The position numbers and the translations under genes are program-made. A stretch of 64,000 nucleotides of DNA. Source: Gemmobacter lanyuensis. Its GTDB lineage: Bacteria > Pseudomonadota > Alphaproteobacteria > Rhodobacterales > Rhodobacteraceae. The notes under the pieces are model-generated. The model did no database searches. It worked only from the letters and a program-made list of their open reading frames with translations, and had not been told where the DNA came from. This document shows, in pieces, positions 42,839 to 51,297 of the stretch. Positions within the stretch are counted from its first letter, which is position 1. Each line of letters opens with the position of its first letter. The stretch spans positions 62,001 to 126,000 of the forward strand of contig NZ_BMYQ01000007.1 of the NCBI RefSeq assembly GCF_014652355.1, read 5' to 3'.

Positions 42839-43926
42839 CGAAAATCCGCCTTGGCATGGTGGGCGGCGGGCAAGGCGCCTTCATTGGCGCCGTGCATCGC
42901 ATCGCGGCCCGGCTCGATGACCGCTTTGAACTGGTGGCCGGGGCACTGTCCTCCGATCCCGCCCGCGCGGCGACCTCGGCGGCAGAGCTTGGCCTTGCGC
43001 GCAGCTATGCCGACTTTGCCGAAATGGCCCGGGCCGAGGCCGCGCGCCCTGACGGCATTCAGGCCGTCTCGATCGTCACCCCAAACCATCTGCACCTGCC
43101 CGTCGCCCGCGCCTTCCTTGCGGCGGGTATCCATGTGATCTGCGACAAACCTCTGACCGCCACCCTGCCCCAGGCCGAAGAACTGGTCGAGGCCGCCGCC
43201 CGCTCCCGCGCGCTGTTCGTGCTGACCCATACCTATGCGGGCTACCCCATGCTGCGTGCGGCGCGGCGGTTGGTGGCCGAAGGTGCGCTGGGGAAAATCC
43301 GTCTTGTGCAGGTCGAATACGTGCAGGACTGGCTCGCCCGGCCGGTCAGCGGCAAACAGGCGGACTGGCGCGTCGATCCCGCGCAATCGGGCGAAGGCGG
43401 CGCCATTGGCGATATCGGCAGCCATGCCGCGCATCTGGCACGCTTTGTCTCGGGCCTGCCAATCGAACAGGTCTCGGCCGAGCTGCACAGCTTTGTCGAA
43501 GGGCGGCGGGTTGATGACAATGCGCATGTCCTGCTGCGGATGGGCGCGGCGCGCGGCATGCTTTGGGCCAGCCAGGTGGCCCCCGGCTTTGACAATGACA
43601 TCCGCCTGCGGGTTTTCGGGGATGAAGCCGGGATCGACTGGTGCCAGTCCGATGCAAACCGCCTGCGCTTGACGCGGCTGGGGGAGCCGTCGCAGATCCT
43701 GACGCGCGGTGGCCCCGGATTTACCGGCGCGGCCCGTGTGCCCGCCGGTCATCCAGAGGGCTATCTTGAGGCTTTCGCGACCCTTTACGCCGATGCGGCC
43801 ACGGCCATCCTGTCGGGGACCATGCCCCCGGATCTGCCCGGCCTGTCCGACGGGATGGAGGGGATGCGCTTCATCGCAGCCTGCCTGCGGTCTTCGCGGG
43901 CCGACGGGCTTTGGACCCGGCTCTGA
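42835..43926 (+). CDS. Gfo/Idh/MocA-family oxidoreductase
   Basis: 363 aa. The N-terminal motif GMVGGGQGAFIGAVHR (residues 7-22) and the lysine motif CDKPLTATLPQAEE near residue 103 define the family; GGAIGDIGSHAAHLARF near residue 187 carries the catalytic Asp/His region. Only distantly similar to the other dehydrogenase of the operon, so the two probably act at different steps (for instance oxidation of the substrate and reduction of a later intermediate). Last gene of the operon. Confidence 0.9.
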   Translation: MTKIRLGMVGGGQGAFIGAVHRIAARLDDRFELVAGALSSDPARAATSAAELGLARSYADFAEMARAEAARPDGIQAVSIVTPNHLHLPVARAFLAAGIHVICDKPLTATLPQAEELVEAAARSRALFVLTHTYAGYPMLRAARRLVAEGALGKIRLVQVEYVQDWLARPVSGKQADWRVDPAQSGEGGAIGDIGSHAAHLARFVSGLPIEQVSAELHSFVEGRRVDDNAHVLLRMGAARGMLWASQVAPGFDNDIRLRVFGDEAGIDWCQSDANRLRLTRLGEPSQILTRGGPGFTGAARVPAGHPEGYLEAFATLYADAATAILSGTMPPDLPGLSDGMEGMRFIAACLRSSRADGLWTRL

Positions 43927-44157
43927 CACACCGGCACCTTGTGGGAAAAAGTGGGCGAACCGACGCGCAGCCTTTGGGCAGGCGCGTCGGAACCGCCAGC
44001 CGAAGACGCACCCAAAGCACTTTTGAAAATACATCCGGAACGTGTTCCGCCCCGGCCAATCGTCCCGGCACTTGTGGGATTGCCAGAGCGCCGGAATGAA
44101 GTCAACTGTCACGTTAACGTGAACGTCACTTTCATCATGGGGTAAAATCGTCGGAAA
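43927..44157. other. Convergent intergenic region with perfect palindromes
   Basis: 231 bp between two convergent genes. It has a 14-bp palindrome CGGAAC-GT-GTTCCG (44036-44049) and a 12-bp palindrome CACGTTAACGTG (44110-44121) that continues into GTGAACGTCAC (44119-44129), giving three ACGT cores 6 bp apart. ACGT-rich palindromes of this type recall MerR-family (LiuR-like) operators. There is no gene for them to control here, and no clear terminator. Confidence 0.45.
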
Positions 44158-45453
44158 TTAGATCTCAACCGGCATTTCGACGGGCCGCCTGCGCCCGGCA
44201 AGCCCAAGCCGGACACGGGCAACGCCCCCTTCGATCTGATAGTCCAGCGGCAGCGACAGCTGTTCGGACAGGCTGATGATGATGGCAAATCCAAGCCCCG
44301 TCCCGCGCGAGGCCGGGCCTTTTTCAAAACGGTTCGGGTAAAAGGCGGCATCGGCGGCGACCGGATTGCTCACCTCCAGAACGGCATCGGGGCGCAGCAC
44401 CACCCGCACTGCCCCCGTGCCATGCTCCACCGCATTGCCGATGATATTGCGAAGCAGAATGGCCAGCGCGTCGGGATCGATGCGCAAGACGAAATCCTCA
44501 TGGTTTCCGTCGTCGAACAGGATGCCGCCCGGTGCGGCCGGACGCAGATCGTCGATCACCAGCCAGAGAATGCGGATCAGATCCGCCTCACCCTCGCTGA
44601 TCCCGATACCTGCCTCGGCGCGGGACAATTGCAGCAATCGCTCCACATGGCGGGCCATCGTCTCGACCGTGACCACAAGCCGACCGACACCTTCGGCCAC
44701 GTCGGGCCGCCCCTCCATCAGGCGCAACTGCGCCCGCGCGGTCGCCAGCGGTGTGCGCAGTTCATGCGCGGCATTGGCAATGAAGCGTGCCTCGGCGTCG
44801 CGCAGCGCGGCGATGCGCCGGAGATAATCGTTCAGCGCCTGTGCCATGGGCCACAGCTCTTGCGGAAGATCGGCTTCGGGAAAGGCCGTCATATCCCCGG
44901 TTTCGCGCGCAGCCACCGCATGGGCAAAGGCATCGGCGGGGGCCATCGCCTGCCCTGTGGTGCGCAAGATAACCCAAAGCAAGCCCCCCAGAAGCGGCAA
45001 AAGCATGAACAGGAAGGCGCGCGCGCTTTCCAGCAGTTCCTCATGGCGAAAGGCGCGGCTCTGGCCGATTTCCACCGCAAACAGGGGCGAGCTGCGACGC
45101 AGCACCCGCCAATCCCCCGCGTCATGGAAACCCTCCTTGCTCAGGCTGGGCCAGGGCGCGGGCGGAACCGGCTTGCCCGGAACCAGCACGCGCAGCAGCT
45201 GCTCCTCGCCGCCGGGTGCAAGCTGCAACCATTGCGGGACAACGCCGACACCATTCTGCTGATCCAGCATCGCCAGCAGCAGCCGCGCATCGGTCTGCAT
45301 TCCCTCGTCCAGCACCTCGGACATCTCATGGTCCAGCACGGCAAAACCCACCGCCATGGTCGCAAGCCAGCCCGCCGCAAGCGTCGCCAGCACATTGCGC
45401 GACAGCCGTCCGCGCAGCGTCCATCCAGGGCCGGGGCGGGAGGGGGCGGTCAT
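44158..45453 (-). CDS. Sensor histidine kinase (QseC/PmrB-like)
   Basis: 431 aa. TM1 at about residues 20-40 and TM2 at 143-165 bound a periplasmic sensor of about 100 residues. The transmitter has a HAMP-like linker, H-box FIANAAHELRTPLATAR near residue 229, N-box RNIIGNAVEHG near residue 338 and G-box GTGLGFAIII near residue 390. The start overlaps the response-regulator stop by 4 nt (ATGA). The pair diverges from PepSY, cytochrome b561 and phosphoethanolamine transferase genes, so it probably senses envelope signals such as cationic peptides or metals and drives lipid A modification, as PmrAB does in other bacteria. Confidence 0.9.
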   Translation of the reverse strand: MTAPSRPGPGWTLRGRLSRNVLATLAAGWLATMAVGFAVLDHEMSEVLDEGMQTDARLLLAMLDQQNGVGVVPQWLQLAPGGEEQLLRVLVPGKPVPPAPWPSLSKEGFHDAGDWRVLRRSSPLFAVEIGQSRAFRHEELLESARAFLFMLLPLLGGLLWVILRTTGQAMAPADAFAHAVAARETGDMTAFPEADLPQELWPMAQALNDYLRRIAALRDAEARFIANAAHELRTPLATARAQLRLMEGRPDVAEGVGRLVVTVETMARHVERLLQLSRAEAGIGISEGEADLIRILWLVIDDLRPAAPGGILFDDGNHEDFVLRIDPDALAILLRNIIGNAVEHGTGAVRVVLRPDAVLEVSNPVAADAAFYPNRFEKGPASRGTGLGFAIIISLSEQLSLPLDYQIEGGVARVRLGLAGRRRPVEMPVEI

Positions 45454-46103
45454 GGCACCAGGTACCCTAGCCCGCGCCGCGTCTCGATCACCGGCGCCCC
45501 CAGCTTTTGCCGCAGGCGCGAGATATAGACTTCGACGGCATTCCCCTCGATTTCACTGTCAAAGGCATAAAGCGCCTCTTCCAGACCGGCCTTGGACACC
45601 ACCCTGCCCCGCGCGCCCAACAGCGCATCCAGCACCGACCATTCCCGCGAGGTCAGCCGCACCTCATCCCCCCCGCGGAAGACGCGCGCCCGTGCCCGGT
45701 CCACCTGCACGTCGCCCAGATCGACCAGGGGCGAAGCCTCGCCCTGCCCCCGCCGCGCCCGGGCGCGAATGCGCGCGGCCAGCTCATCCAGATCAAAGGG
45801 CTTGACCACATAATCATCCGCCCCGGCATCCAGGCCCGCGATCCGGTCGGAAATCTGGTCGCGCGCGGTGGCGATGATCACGGGCGTCCGGTCGCCCGTG
45901 CCACGCCGGGCGCGCAACAGCGCCAACCCCGATCCGTCGGGCAGCCCCAGATCCAGCACCACGCAGGCATAATCCGCCACTGCCCAAGCGGCCTCGGCCG
46001 CATCCACCGTTGCGGCATGGTCCACGGCATGGCCCGCCCCGCGCAGATAGCGCAGCACGGCCTCGGCCAGATCAGGGGTATCTTCGATCAGCAAAAGTCG
46101 CAT
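45450..46103 (-). CDS. OmpR-family response regulator
   Basis: 217 aa. Receiver domain: acidic pair in LLIEDTPD, phosphoacceptor Asp in CVVLDLGLPDG near residue 51, Lys in DYVVKPFDLDEL near residue 101. The C-terminal winged helix has the recognition region EVYISRLRQKLG and finishes IETRRGLGYLV, typical of OmpR/PhoB output. Start placed at ATG 46103; ATG 46109 is two codons upstream. Upstream gene of the two-component pair, divergent from the PepSY gene across a 125-bp promoter region. Confidence 0.92.
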   Translation of the reverse strand: MRLLLIEDTPDLAEAVLRYLRGAGHAVDHAATVDAAEAAWAVADYACVVLDLGLPDGSGLALLRARRGTGDRTPVIIATARDQISDRIAGLDAGADDYVVKPFDLDELAARIRARARRGQGEASPLVDLGDVQVDRARARVFRGGDEVRLTSREWSVLDALLGARGRVVSKAGLEEALYAFDSEIEGNAVEVYISRLRQKLGAPVIETRRGLGYLVP

Positions 46104-46228
46104 GACCATGGGATACGCCGCCCTTCGGGACGAGGCGAGCAAAAAAATTGCACCCTCCGCCCCGGCTGTAAGGTTGCAGCAAGCTGGACGGGCCAAAAGG
46201 AACCCATCGATACACCGGAGTATATCAG

Positions 46229-46489
46229 ATGCGTTTCATCACCCTTTCCGCCACCGCCCTTGTCCTGCTGGCCGCCCCGGCGCTTGCCGAAGAGAAATGC
46301 AATGTCCCGCAGGCCGAATGGCGCAGCGAGGCGGAGCTGACCGCAGACCTGACCGCAAAAGGCTGGACCATCAGCAACATCAAGACCGAAGATGGCTGCT
46401 ACGAAGTCTATGGCAAGGATGAAAAAGGCACCCGCGTCGAGGTGTTTCTGAACCCCAAGACCTTCGAAATCGTTGGTTCGGATGAGTGA
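46229..46489 (+). CDS. Small periplasmic PepSY-domain protein
   Basis: 86 aa. Signal peptide (residues 1-20, ending APALAEE) followed by a single PepSY-type domain (WTISNIKTEDGCYEVYGKDE, residues 46-65) with two Cys at residues 24 and 57 that might form a disulfide. PepSY proteins of this kind often sit beside a two-component system and a cytochrome b561-type protein. It may be an inhibitor or sensor accessory. The last 8 nt overlap the cytochrome gene, and it diverges from the response regulator, which probably activates it. Confidence 0.88.
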   Translation: MRFITLSATALVLLAAPALAEEKCNVPQAEWRSEAELTADLTAKGWTISNIKTEDGCYEVYGKDEKGTRVEVFLNPKTFEIVGSDE

Positions 46490-47036
46490 TCCACGCGCGC
46501 CTGAGGGTATGGTTCCGGTCTGGGACCGCTTCGTGCGCGTCTTTCACTGGGGCCTTGTCACGCTGATCGCGGTCTGCTGGCTGACGGCGGATGAGATCAA
46601 GTCCGTACACGAGGCCGCGGGCTATCTGGTCGCCGGGCTGATTGCGGCGCGGCTGGTCTGGGGGCTCATCGGCCCCCGCCACGCCCGCTTTGCCGATTTC
46701 GTGCGAAGCCCCCGGGCCGTGCTGGATTATCTGGCGCTGCTACGGGTGGGGCGCGAGCCGCGCTACCTGGGCCACAACCCAGCCGGGGGCGCCATGATCG
46801 TGGCGCTGATCGCCACGGTTGCGGGCACCGCGCTGACGGGCTGGTTGCAGACGACGGATATGTTCTGGGGCTCGGAAATGCTGGAAGAGGTCCACGAACT
46901 TCTTGCCACGCTGATCCTATGTCTGGCAGGGATTCACATTGCAGGCGTGGTGTTTGAAAGCCTCCGCCACCGTGAAAACCTGGTGACGGCGATGATCGAC
47001 GGACGCAAACGGGCATCAGAGCGGCCCCACAACTGA
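46482..47036 (+). CDS. Cytochrome b561-family membrane protein
   Basis: 184 aa, four hydrophobic helices. Candidate haem ligands: His in VRVFHWGLV near residue 21, His in EIKSVHEAAG near residue 45, HELLATLILCLAGIHIAG with two His near residues 141-155. The opening VPVWDRFVRVFHWGLV is a hallmark of the family. It would carry electrons within the inner membrane; in this arrangement it may pass them to the periplasmic PepSY protein or a quinone. ATG 46482 lies inside the PepSY gene's end, so translation is coupled. Confidence 0.9.
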   Translation: MSDPRAPEGMVPVWDRFVRVFHWGLVTLIAVCWLTADEIKSVHEAAGYLVAGLIAARLVWGLIGPRHARFADFVRSPRAVLDYLALLRVGREPRYLGHNPAGGAMIVALIATVAGTALTGWLQTTDMFWGSEMLEEVHELLATLILCLAGIHIAGVVFESLRHRENLVTAMIDGRKRASERPHN

Positions 47037-47106
47037 CCATTTGGTCCCCACCCGCCCCGGCACGATCCGGGACGGGTCAATACCCTTCTCACAATCCCTG
47101 GTGATC

Positions 47107-48753
47107 ATGCCTCTTTCTGCCCAACCGTCGCGCAACAGCCTGTGGCGGCGCCCCGAAATCGGGCCCCTCGCCCTCAATGTCGCCGTGGCGACCTACCTGC
47201 TTGTCCTGTGCAACACGACATTCTGGCGCAAGCTGGGCAAGATCTTTGCGGGCGATCCCGGCCATGTGATGCTCTTCGGGGCGGCGGTGGCGATGCTCAC
47301 GCTGTTCACGCTTATGGTCTTCACCGTACCGCGGCTCCACCGCCCGGTGCTGGCGCTGCTGATCCTGGTGTCTTCGGCCGCGGCCTATCACCAGGACCGG
47401 CTGGGCATCGTGATCGACCGTGAAATGGTGCAGAATATCATGCGCACCTCCGTGTCGGAATCCAAGCAGCTTCTCAGCCCCTCGCTCGTGATCCATGTGC
47501 TGCTGACCGGGGTGCTGCCCGCCCTGCTGATCTTCGTGCCGCGCCTGCGCTATCCGCGGCTACGCCATGTGCTCTGGCGCTGGCCCCTCTCGCTTGCGCT
47601 GACCTTCGCGCTGTTCGCCGGGTTCCTTTTCACCGATTTCAAGGCCTTTTCGGCCGCCATCCGCGAACACCGCGACCTGATGGCCGCCTATCAGCCCGGC
47701 GCAACCATTGCCGCCGTGACGCGCTATGCCAAGCAAGAGCTGCGCGCCCAGAACATCAAGGCCACCCCGCTGGGCACCGATGCGACCAAGGGGCCGCGCC
47801 TCACGCGGGCGGGCAAGCCCGTGCTGACCGTGGTCTTTGCCGGTGAAACCGCGCGCGCGCAGAACTTTGGCCTGAACGGCTATGCACGCGACACCACGCC
47901 GGGCCTGCGGACGCGGAATGTGGTGAATTTCCCGGACGCAAGCTCTTGCGGCACCTCGACCGCCGTTTCGCTGCCCTGCATGTTTTCAAACCTTACGATG
48001 GACGGCTACAGCCACACCAAATTCGTGGGCACGGAAAACCTGCTCGACGTGCTGACCCATGCCGGGATCAAGGTCGAATGGTGGGATAACAACACCGGCG
48101 ACCAGACCATCGCCAAACGTCTGGGCTGGACCCGCATCGACAAGAATTTCGACCCCGCCGCCTGCGCCGAAGGCGAATGCACCGATCAGGCGCTGGTCAC
48201 GCTGATCGATCAGAAGCTGAAAACCATCACCGAAGATACCGTGCTGGTGCTGCATATGATCGGCAGCCACGGGCCTTCCTATTATCAGCGCTACCCGCGC
48301 GCCTTCGCCCAGTTCAAGCCCGAATGCACCACCACCGAATTCACGCAATGCACGCCCGAACAGATCACCAATACCTATGACAACACGATCCTCTTCACCG
48401 ATCATGTGCTGTCGCAGGCCATTGACCTGATGCAGGCGCAGGATCGCGTCGTTCCGGCCCTGCTCTTCATGTCCGACCATGGGGAATCGCTGGGCGAAAA
48501 CGGGCTTTATCTGCATGCCGCGCCCCGCTTCATGGCGCCCGAAACGCAGACCAAGGTGCCTTTCGTGATGTGGCTGTCCCCCCTTTACCAGCGCAGCATG
48601 GGCATCACGGCGGACTGCCTGCAGGGCAAGACCTCACAGCCGGTCAGTCATGACAACCTCTTTCACACGGTGCTGGGGCTGATGGATGTGCAGACCACCG
48701 TCCGCAACCCCGACCTGGATCTGACAGCAGGCTGCACGGCCGCCGCTGGCTGA
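47107..48753 (+). CDS. eptA: Phosphoethanolamine transferase (EptA/MCR family)
   Basis: 548 aa inner-membrane sulfatase-fold enzyme adding phosphoethanolamine to lipid A, which lowers negative charge and gives polymyxin tolerance. Five N-terminal membrane helices are visible (residues 20-185), then a periplasmic catalytic domain with VVFAGETARAQNFGLNGY near residue 243, nucleophile Thr in SSCGTSTAVSLPCMFS near residue 282, DNNTGDQ near residue 330, HMIGSHGPSYY near residue 384 and the metal-binding DHGESLGENGLYLH near residue 459. Start ATG 47107; a GTG two codons upstream is possible. Cotranscribed with the PepSY and cytochrome genes and likely controlled by the divergent two-component system. 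Confidence 0.93.
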   Translation: MPLSAQPSRNSLWRRPEIGPLALNVAVATYLLVLCNTTFWRKLGKIFAGDPGHVMLFGAAVAMLTLFTLMVFTVPRLHRPVLALLILVSSAAAYHQDRLGIVIDREMVQNIMRTSVSESKQLLSPSLVIHVLLTGVLPALLIFVPRLRYPRLRHVLWRWPLSLALTFALFAGFLFTDFKAFSAAIREHRDLMAAYQPGATIAAVTRYAKQELRAQNIKATPLGTDATKGPRLTRAGKPVLTVVFAGETARAQNFGLNGYARDTTPGLRTRNVVNFPDASSCGTSTAVSLPCMFSNLTMDGYSHTKFVGTENLLDVLTHAGIKVEWWDNNTGDQTIAKRLGWTRIDKNFDPAACAEGECTDQALVTLIDQKLKTITEDTVLVLHMIGSHGPSYYQRYPRAFAQFKPECTTTEFTQCTPEQITNTYDNTILFTDHVLSQAIDLMQAQDRVVPALLFMSDHGESLGENGLYLHAAPRFMAPETQTKVPFVMWLSPLYQRSMGITADCLQGKTSQPVSHDNLFHTVLGLMDVQTTVRNPDLDLTAGCTAAAG

Positions 48754-48802
48754 TCCATTCCGCCTTGGCTGACCGACTCGCGTTCCCCGTGTCAGCCGGT
48801 GG

Positions 48803-48838
48803 AACCGCCGCCGCCCACCCCAGGGGTTGGCGGCGGTT
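48803..48838 (+). terminator. Terminator after eptA
   Basis: 10-bp stem AACCGCCGCC / GGCGGCGGTT with further pairing inside the loop, followed by TCCATTTC. The rest of the 214-bp gap (to 48967) shows no gene; TTGACG at 48872 could be a -35 for the desaturase gene but no matching -10 is obvious. Confidence 0.65.
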
Positions 48839-48967
48839 TCCATTTCGACTGACCGCAACGCAATGATGCGATTTGACGAAGAATTAACATGCCGCAATTG
48901 AACGGCGTGGAACGGAAATTCTATTCTCCCCTCATGCCCCCAAGGTGCAAACGGGAGGAATGTGACA

Positions 48968-50056
48968 ATGGGAAAACGCGATTACAGCATGCTGGGCCCC
49001 GATGGTGCCCGCGCGGTGGAAATCGGGCTGGCGGCTGCCGAATGGTATCATACCGAAGTGCCGCGCAAGCAGATGAAGGAACTCATGCAGCGCAGCGACA
49101 GCCCTGCGATTCGCGACAGCGTGATCCTGTTCGGCTGTATGATCCTCTTTGCGGGCCTCGGCATCTATCTCTGGCCCTCGTGGTGGTCGGCGCCCTTCTG
49201 GCTGGCCTATGGCGTCCTTTACGGCTCGGCCATGGATTCGCGCTGGCATGAATGCAGCCACGGCACCGCCTTCAAGACGCCGTGGATGAACAACCTCGTC
49301 TATGAAATCGCCTCGTTCTGCATGATGCGGAACTCGGCCACCTGGCGCTGGAGCCACGCCCGCCACCACACCGACACCTATATCGTCGGCCGTGACCCGG
49401 AAATCGCCGTGATGCGCCCGCCAGAATTCTTCCGCCTGATCGCGAATTTCTTCGGCGTGTTCGATTCCATCGCCGCGATGCAGCGCATGGTCTACAACAC
49501 CTTCCTGGGCGTCCACCCCGAGGAAAAGACCTTCGTGCCGCAAAGCGAATGGCCCAAGGTGGTACGCGTGGCCCGCATCTCCTTTGTGATCTACGCCGCG
49601 ACCATCGCCCTTGCCGTCTGGATGCAGTCGATCCTGCCGCTCATGGTCATCGGCCTGCCCCGCCTTTATGGCGCCTGGCACCACGTCATGACCGGCCTGC
49701 TGCAGCATGGCGGTCTGGCCGACAACGTGATCGACCACCGGCTGAATTCGCGCACCGTCTACATGAACCCGATCTCGCGCTTCATCTACTGGAACATGAA
49801 CTACCACGTCGAACACCACATGTTCCCGATGGTGCCCTATCATGCCCTGCCGAAGCTGCATGAGGCGATCAAGCATGACCTGCCCGCGCCGAACCGTTCC
49901 ATCGCCGAAGGATTTGCCGAAATGTGGCCCGCGCTGAAACGCCAGCTGAAGTATGAAGACTACTTCCTGAAGCGCGACCTGCCGACCACGGCCAAACCCT
50001 ATCGTGAAGACTTCCACGCCGCCGCACTGGGTGCCGTAGCCACCCCCGCCGAATAA
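48968..50056 (+). CDS. Fatty-acid-desaturase-fold oxygenase (MocD-like)
   Basis: 362 aa membrane di-iron protein. Three His boxes: HECSHGTAF near residue 92, HARHHTDTY near residue 131, and NYHVEHHMFP near residue 278, with membrane pairs between them. The family includes desaturases, alkane hydroxylases and MocD, which demethylates a rhizopine methoxy group together with the Rieske ferredoxin MocE. A MocE-type ferredoxin follows 17 nt downstream, favouring an oxygenase/demethylase role. ATG 48968, 9 nt after GGGAGG, is preferred over the GTG at 48962. Substrate unknown. Confidence 0.85.
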   Translation: MGKRDYSMLGPDGARAVEIGLAAAEWYHTEVPRKQMKELMQRSDSPAIRDSVILFGCMILFAGLGIYLWPSWWSAPFWLAYGVLYGSAMDSRWHECSHGTAFKTPWMNNLVYEIASFCMMRNSATWRWSHARHHTDTYIVGRDPEIAVMRPPEFFRLIANFFGVFDSIAAMQRMVYNTFLGVHPEEKTFVPQSEWPKVVRVARISFVIYAATIALAVWMQSILPLMVIGLPRLYGAWHHVMTGLLQHGGLADNVIDHRLNSRTVYMNPISRFIYWNMNYHVEHHMFPMVPYHALPKLHEAIKHDLPAPNRSIAEGFAEMWPALKRQLKYEDYFLKRDLPTTAKPYREDFHAAALGAVATPAE

Positions 50057-50073
50057 GCCAGAGGAGAGACGAC

Positions 50074-50388
50074 ATGCCCCAGTGGATTGACGCCTGCGCC
50101 ACCGACGACATCGACGAAGAAGACCTGATCCGCTTCGACCATGCCGGCGCGACCTATGCCATCTACCATTCCCCCGAAGGTGATTTCTTCGCCACCTCCG
50201 GCATGTGCACCCATGAGGCGGTGCATCTCTGTGACGGGCTGGTGATGGGCCATCTGATCGAATGCCCCAAGCATAACGGCCAGTTCGACTACCGCACCGG
50301 CGAGGCCAAGCGCGCCCCCGTCTGCGTCAACCTGAAAACCTTCCCCGTCAAGGTCGAAGCCGGCCGCGTCCTGATCGAGGTGCCGTGA
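50074..50388 (+). CDS. Rieske [2Fe-2S] ferredoxin (MocE-like)
   Basis: 104 aa soluble Rieske protein. Cluster ligands are in GMCTHEAVHLC (residues 43-53, Cys and His) and IECPKHNGQFDYRTGEA (residues 62-78, Cys and His). The length and the absence of a membrane anchor fit ferredoxins that serve oxygenases. It should reduce the di-iron protein encoded upstream. No ferredoxin reductase is next to it. Its stop overlaps a possible GTG start of the PanB-like gene (GTGA) or lies 2 nt before that gene's ATG. Confidence 0.92.
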   Translation: MPQWIDACATDDIDEEDLIRFDHAGATYAIYHSPEGDFFATSGMCTHEAVHLCDGLVMGHLIECPKHNGQFDYRTGEAKRAPVCVNLKTFPVKVEAGRVLIEVP

Positions 50389-50390
50389 CC

Positions 50391-51203
50391 ATGGCGAAAC
50401 GTCCCACCATCCACGACCTGCGCACGATGCGCGGCAAGCACCAATATGCCATGCTGCGCGTCGAGACGCTGGAAGAGGCCGAGGCCGCCGAGCGGGCCGG
50501 GGTCGAGATGCTCTCGGTCCCGCCCTCGATGATCCTCGATCCGAACTTCCGCGATGCCGCCCCCACGGCCTTCTGTTTCCCCGGCGATAACTTCTTCAAT
50601 ATCGGCGGCCCGGAAAAGATGCTGGAATGGGCGCTGAACATGTACAAGCATGGCGCCGATGCGGTCTATTGCTCGGGCAGCCTCGCGGCCGTGCGGCTTC
50701 TTTCGGAACATGCGATCCCGGTCTGCGGCCATGTCGGGCTGATCCCGTCCAAGGCCACCTGGACCGGCGGCTTCAAGGCCGTGGGCAAAACGCTGGAAAG
50801 CGCGCAGCTTGTCTGGAACCAGTGCAAGGCGCTGGAAGAGGCTGGCGCTTTCGCGGTCGAGATCGAGGTCGTTCCTGCCTCGGTCACCGATGCGATTGCC
50901 GAACACAGCGACCTCTTCCTCATCTCGATGGGGGCCGGGTCGGGGGGTCATGCCCAGTATCTGTTCACCGATGACATCCTGGGCCAGAACACCGGCCATG
51001 TGCCGCGCCATGCCAAGATCTATGCGAATTTCGCGGCCGAATATGCCCGCCTGCAAGAGCTGCGGATCAAGGCCATGCGCGATTACGTGACCGATGTGCA
51101 CGAAGGGCTTTATCCCGCACCGCAGTATTGCGTGGGCAGCGACCCCGAGGTCGTCGCGGCCTTCCGCAGCTGGCTTGCCGATCAGGACGCCCCCGCGTCC
51201 TGA
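50391..51203 (+). CDS. PanB-like (ketopantoate hydroxymethyltransferase fold) protein with altered active site
   Basis: 270 aa. Overall similarity to PanB is clear: HAIPVCGHVGLIPSKAT near residue 106, GGFKAVGKT near residue 126, EIEVVPASV near residue 158 and GHVPRHAKIYANF near residue 205. However, two of the three PanB metal ligands look changed: the VGDSL Asp aligns with Pro in SVPPSM, and the KIEGG Glu aligns with Ser in YCSGS; the catalytic Glu (EIEVVP) is kept. It is therefore unlikely to make ketopantoate and may handle another C1 or hydroxymethyl transfer. ATG 50391, or GTG 50385 overlapping the Rieske stop. Confidence 0.78.
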   Translation: MAKRPTIHDLRTMRGKHQYAMLRVETLEEAEAAERAGVEMLSVPPSMILDPNFRDAAPTAFCFPGDNFFNIGGPEKMLEWALNMYKHGADAVYCSGSLAAVRLLSEHAIPVCGHVGLIPSKATWTGGFKAVGKTLESAQLVWNQCKALEEAGAFAVEIEVVPASVTDAIAEHSDLFLISMGAGSGGHAQYLFTDDILGQNTGHVPRHAKIYANFAAEYARLQELRIKAMRDYVTDVHEGLYPAPQYCVGSDPEVVAAFRSWLADQDAPAS

Positions 51204-51227
51204 TCCTCCTCCTCCAATGCCAGCGAA

Positions 51228-51254
51228 AAGGGGCCCCGCACTGCGGGGCCCCTT
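51228..51254. terminator. Bidirectional terminator between PanB-like gene and purU
   Basis: 10-bp stem AAGGGGCCCC / GGGGCCCCTT with loop GCACTGC, followed by TGTTGTTTC on the plus strand. It ends both convergent transcripts. Confidence 0.8.
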
Positions 51255-51297
51255 TGTTGTTTCATCAGGTCGTCAGGGGCAAAAGCCCCCTGCCCCA

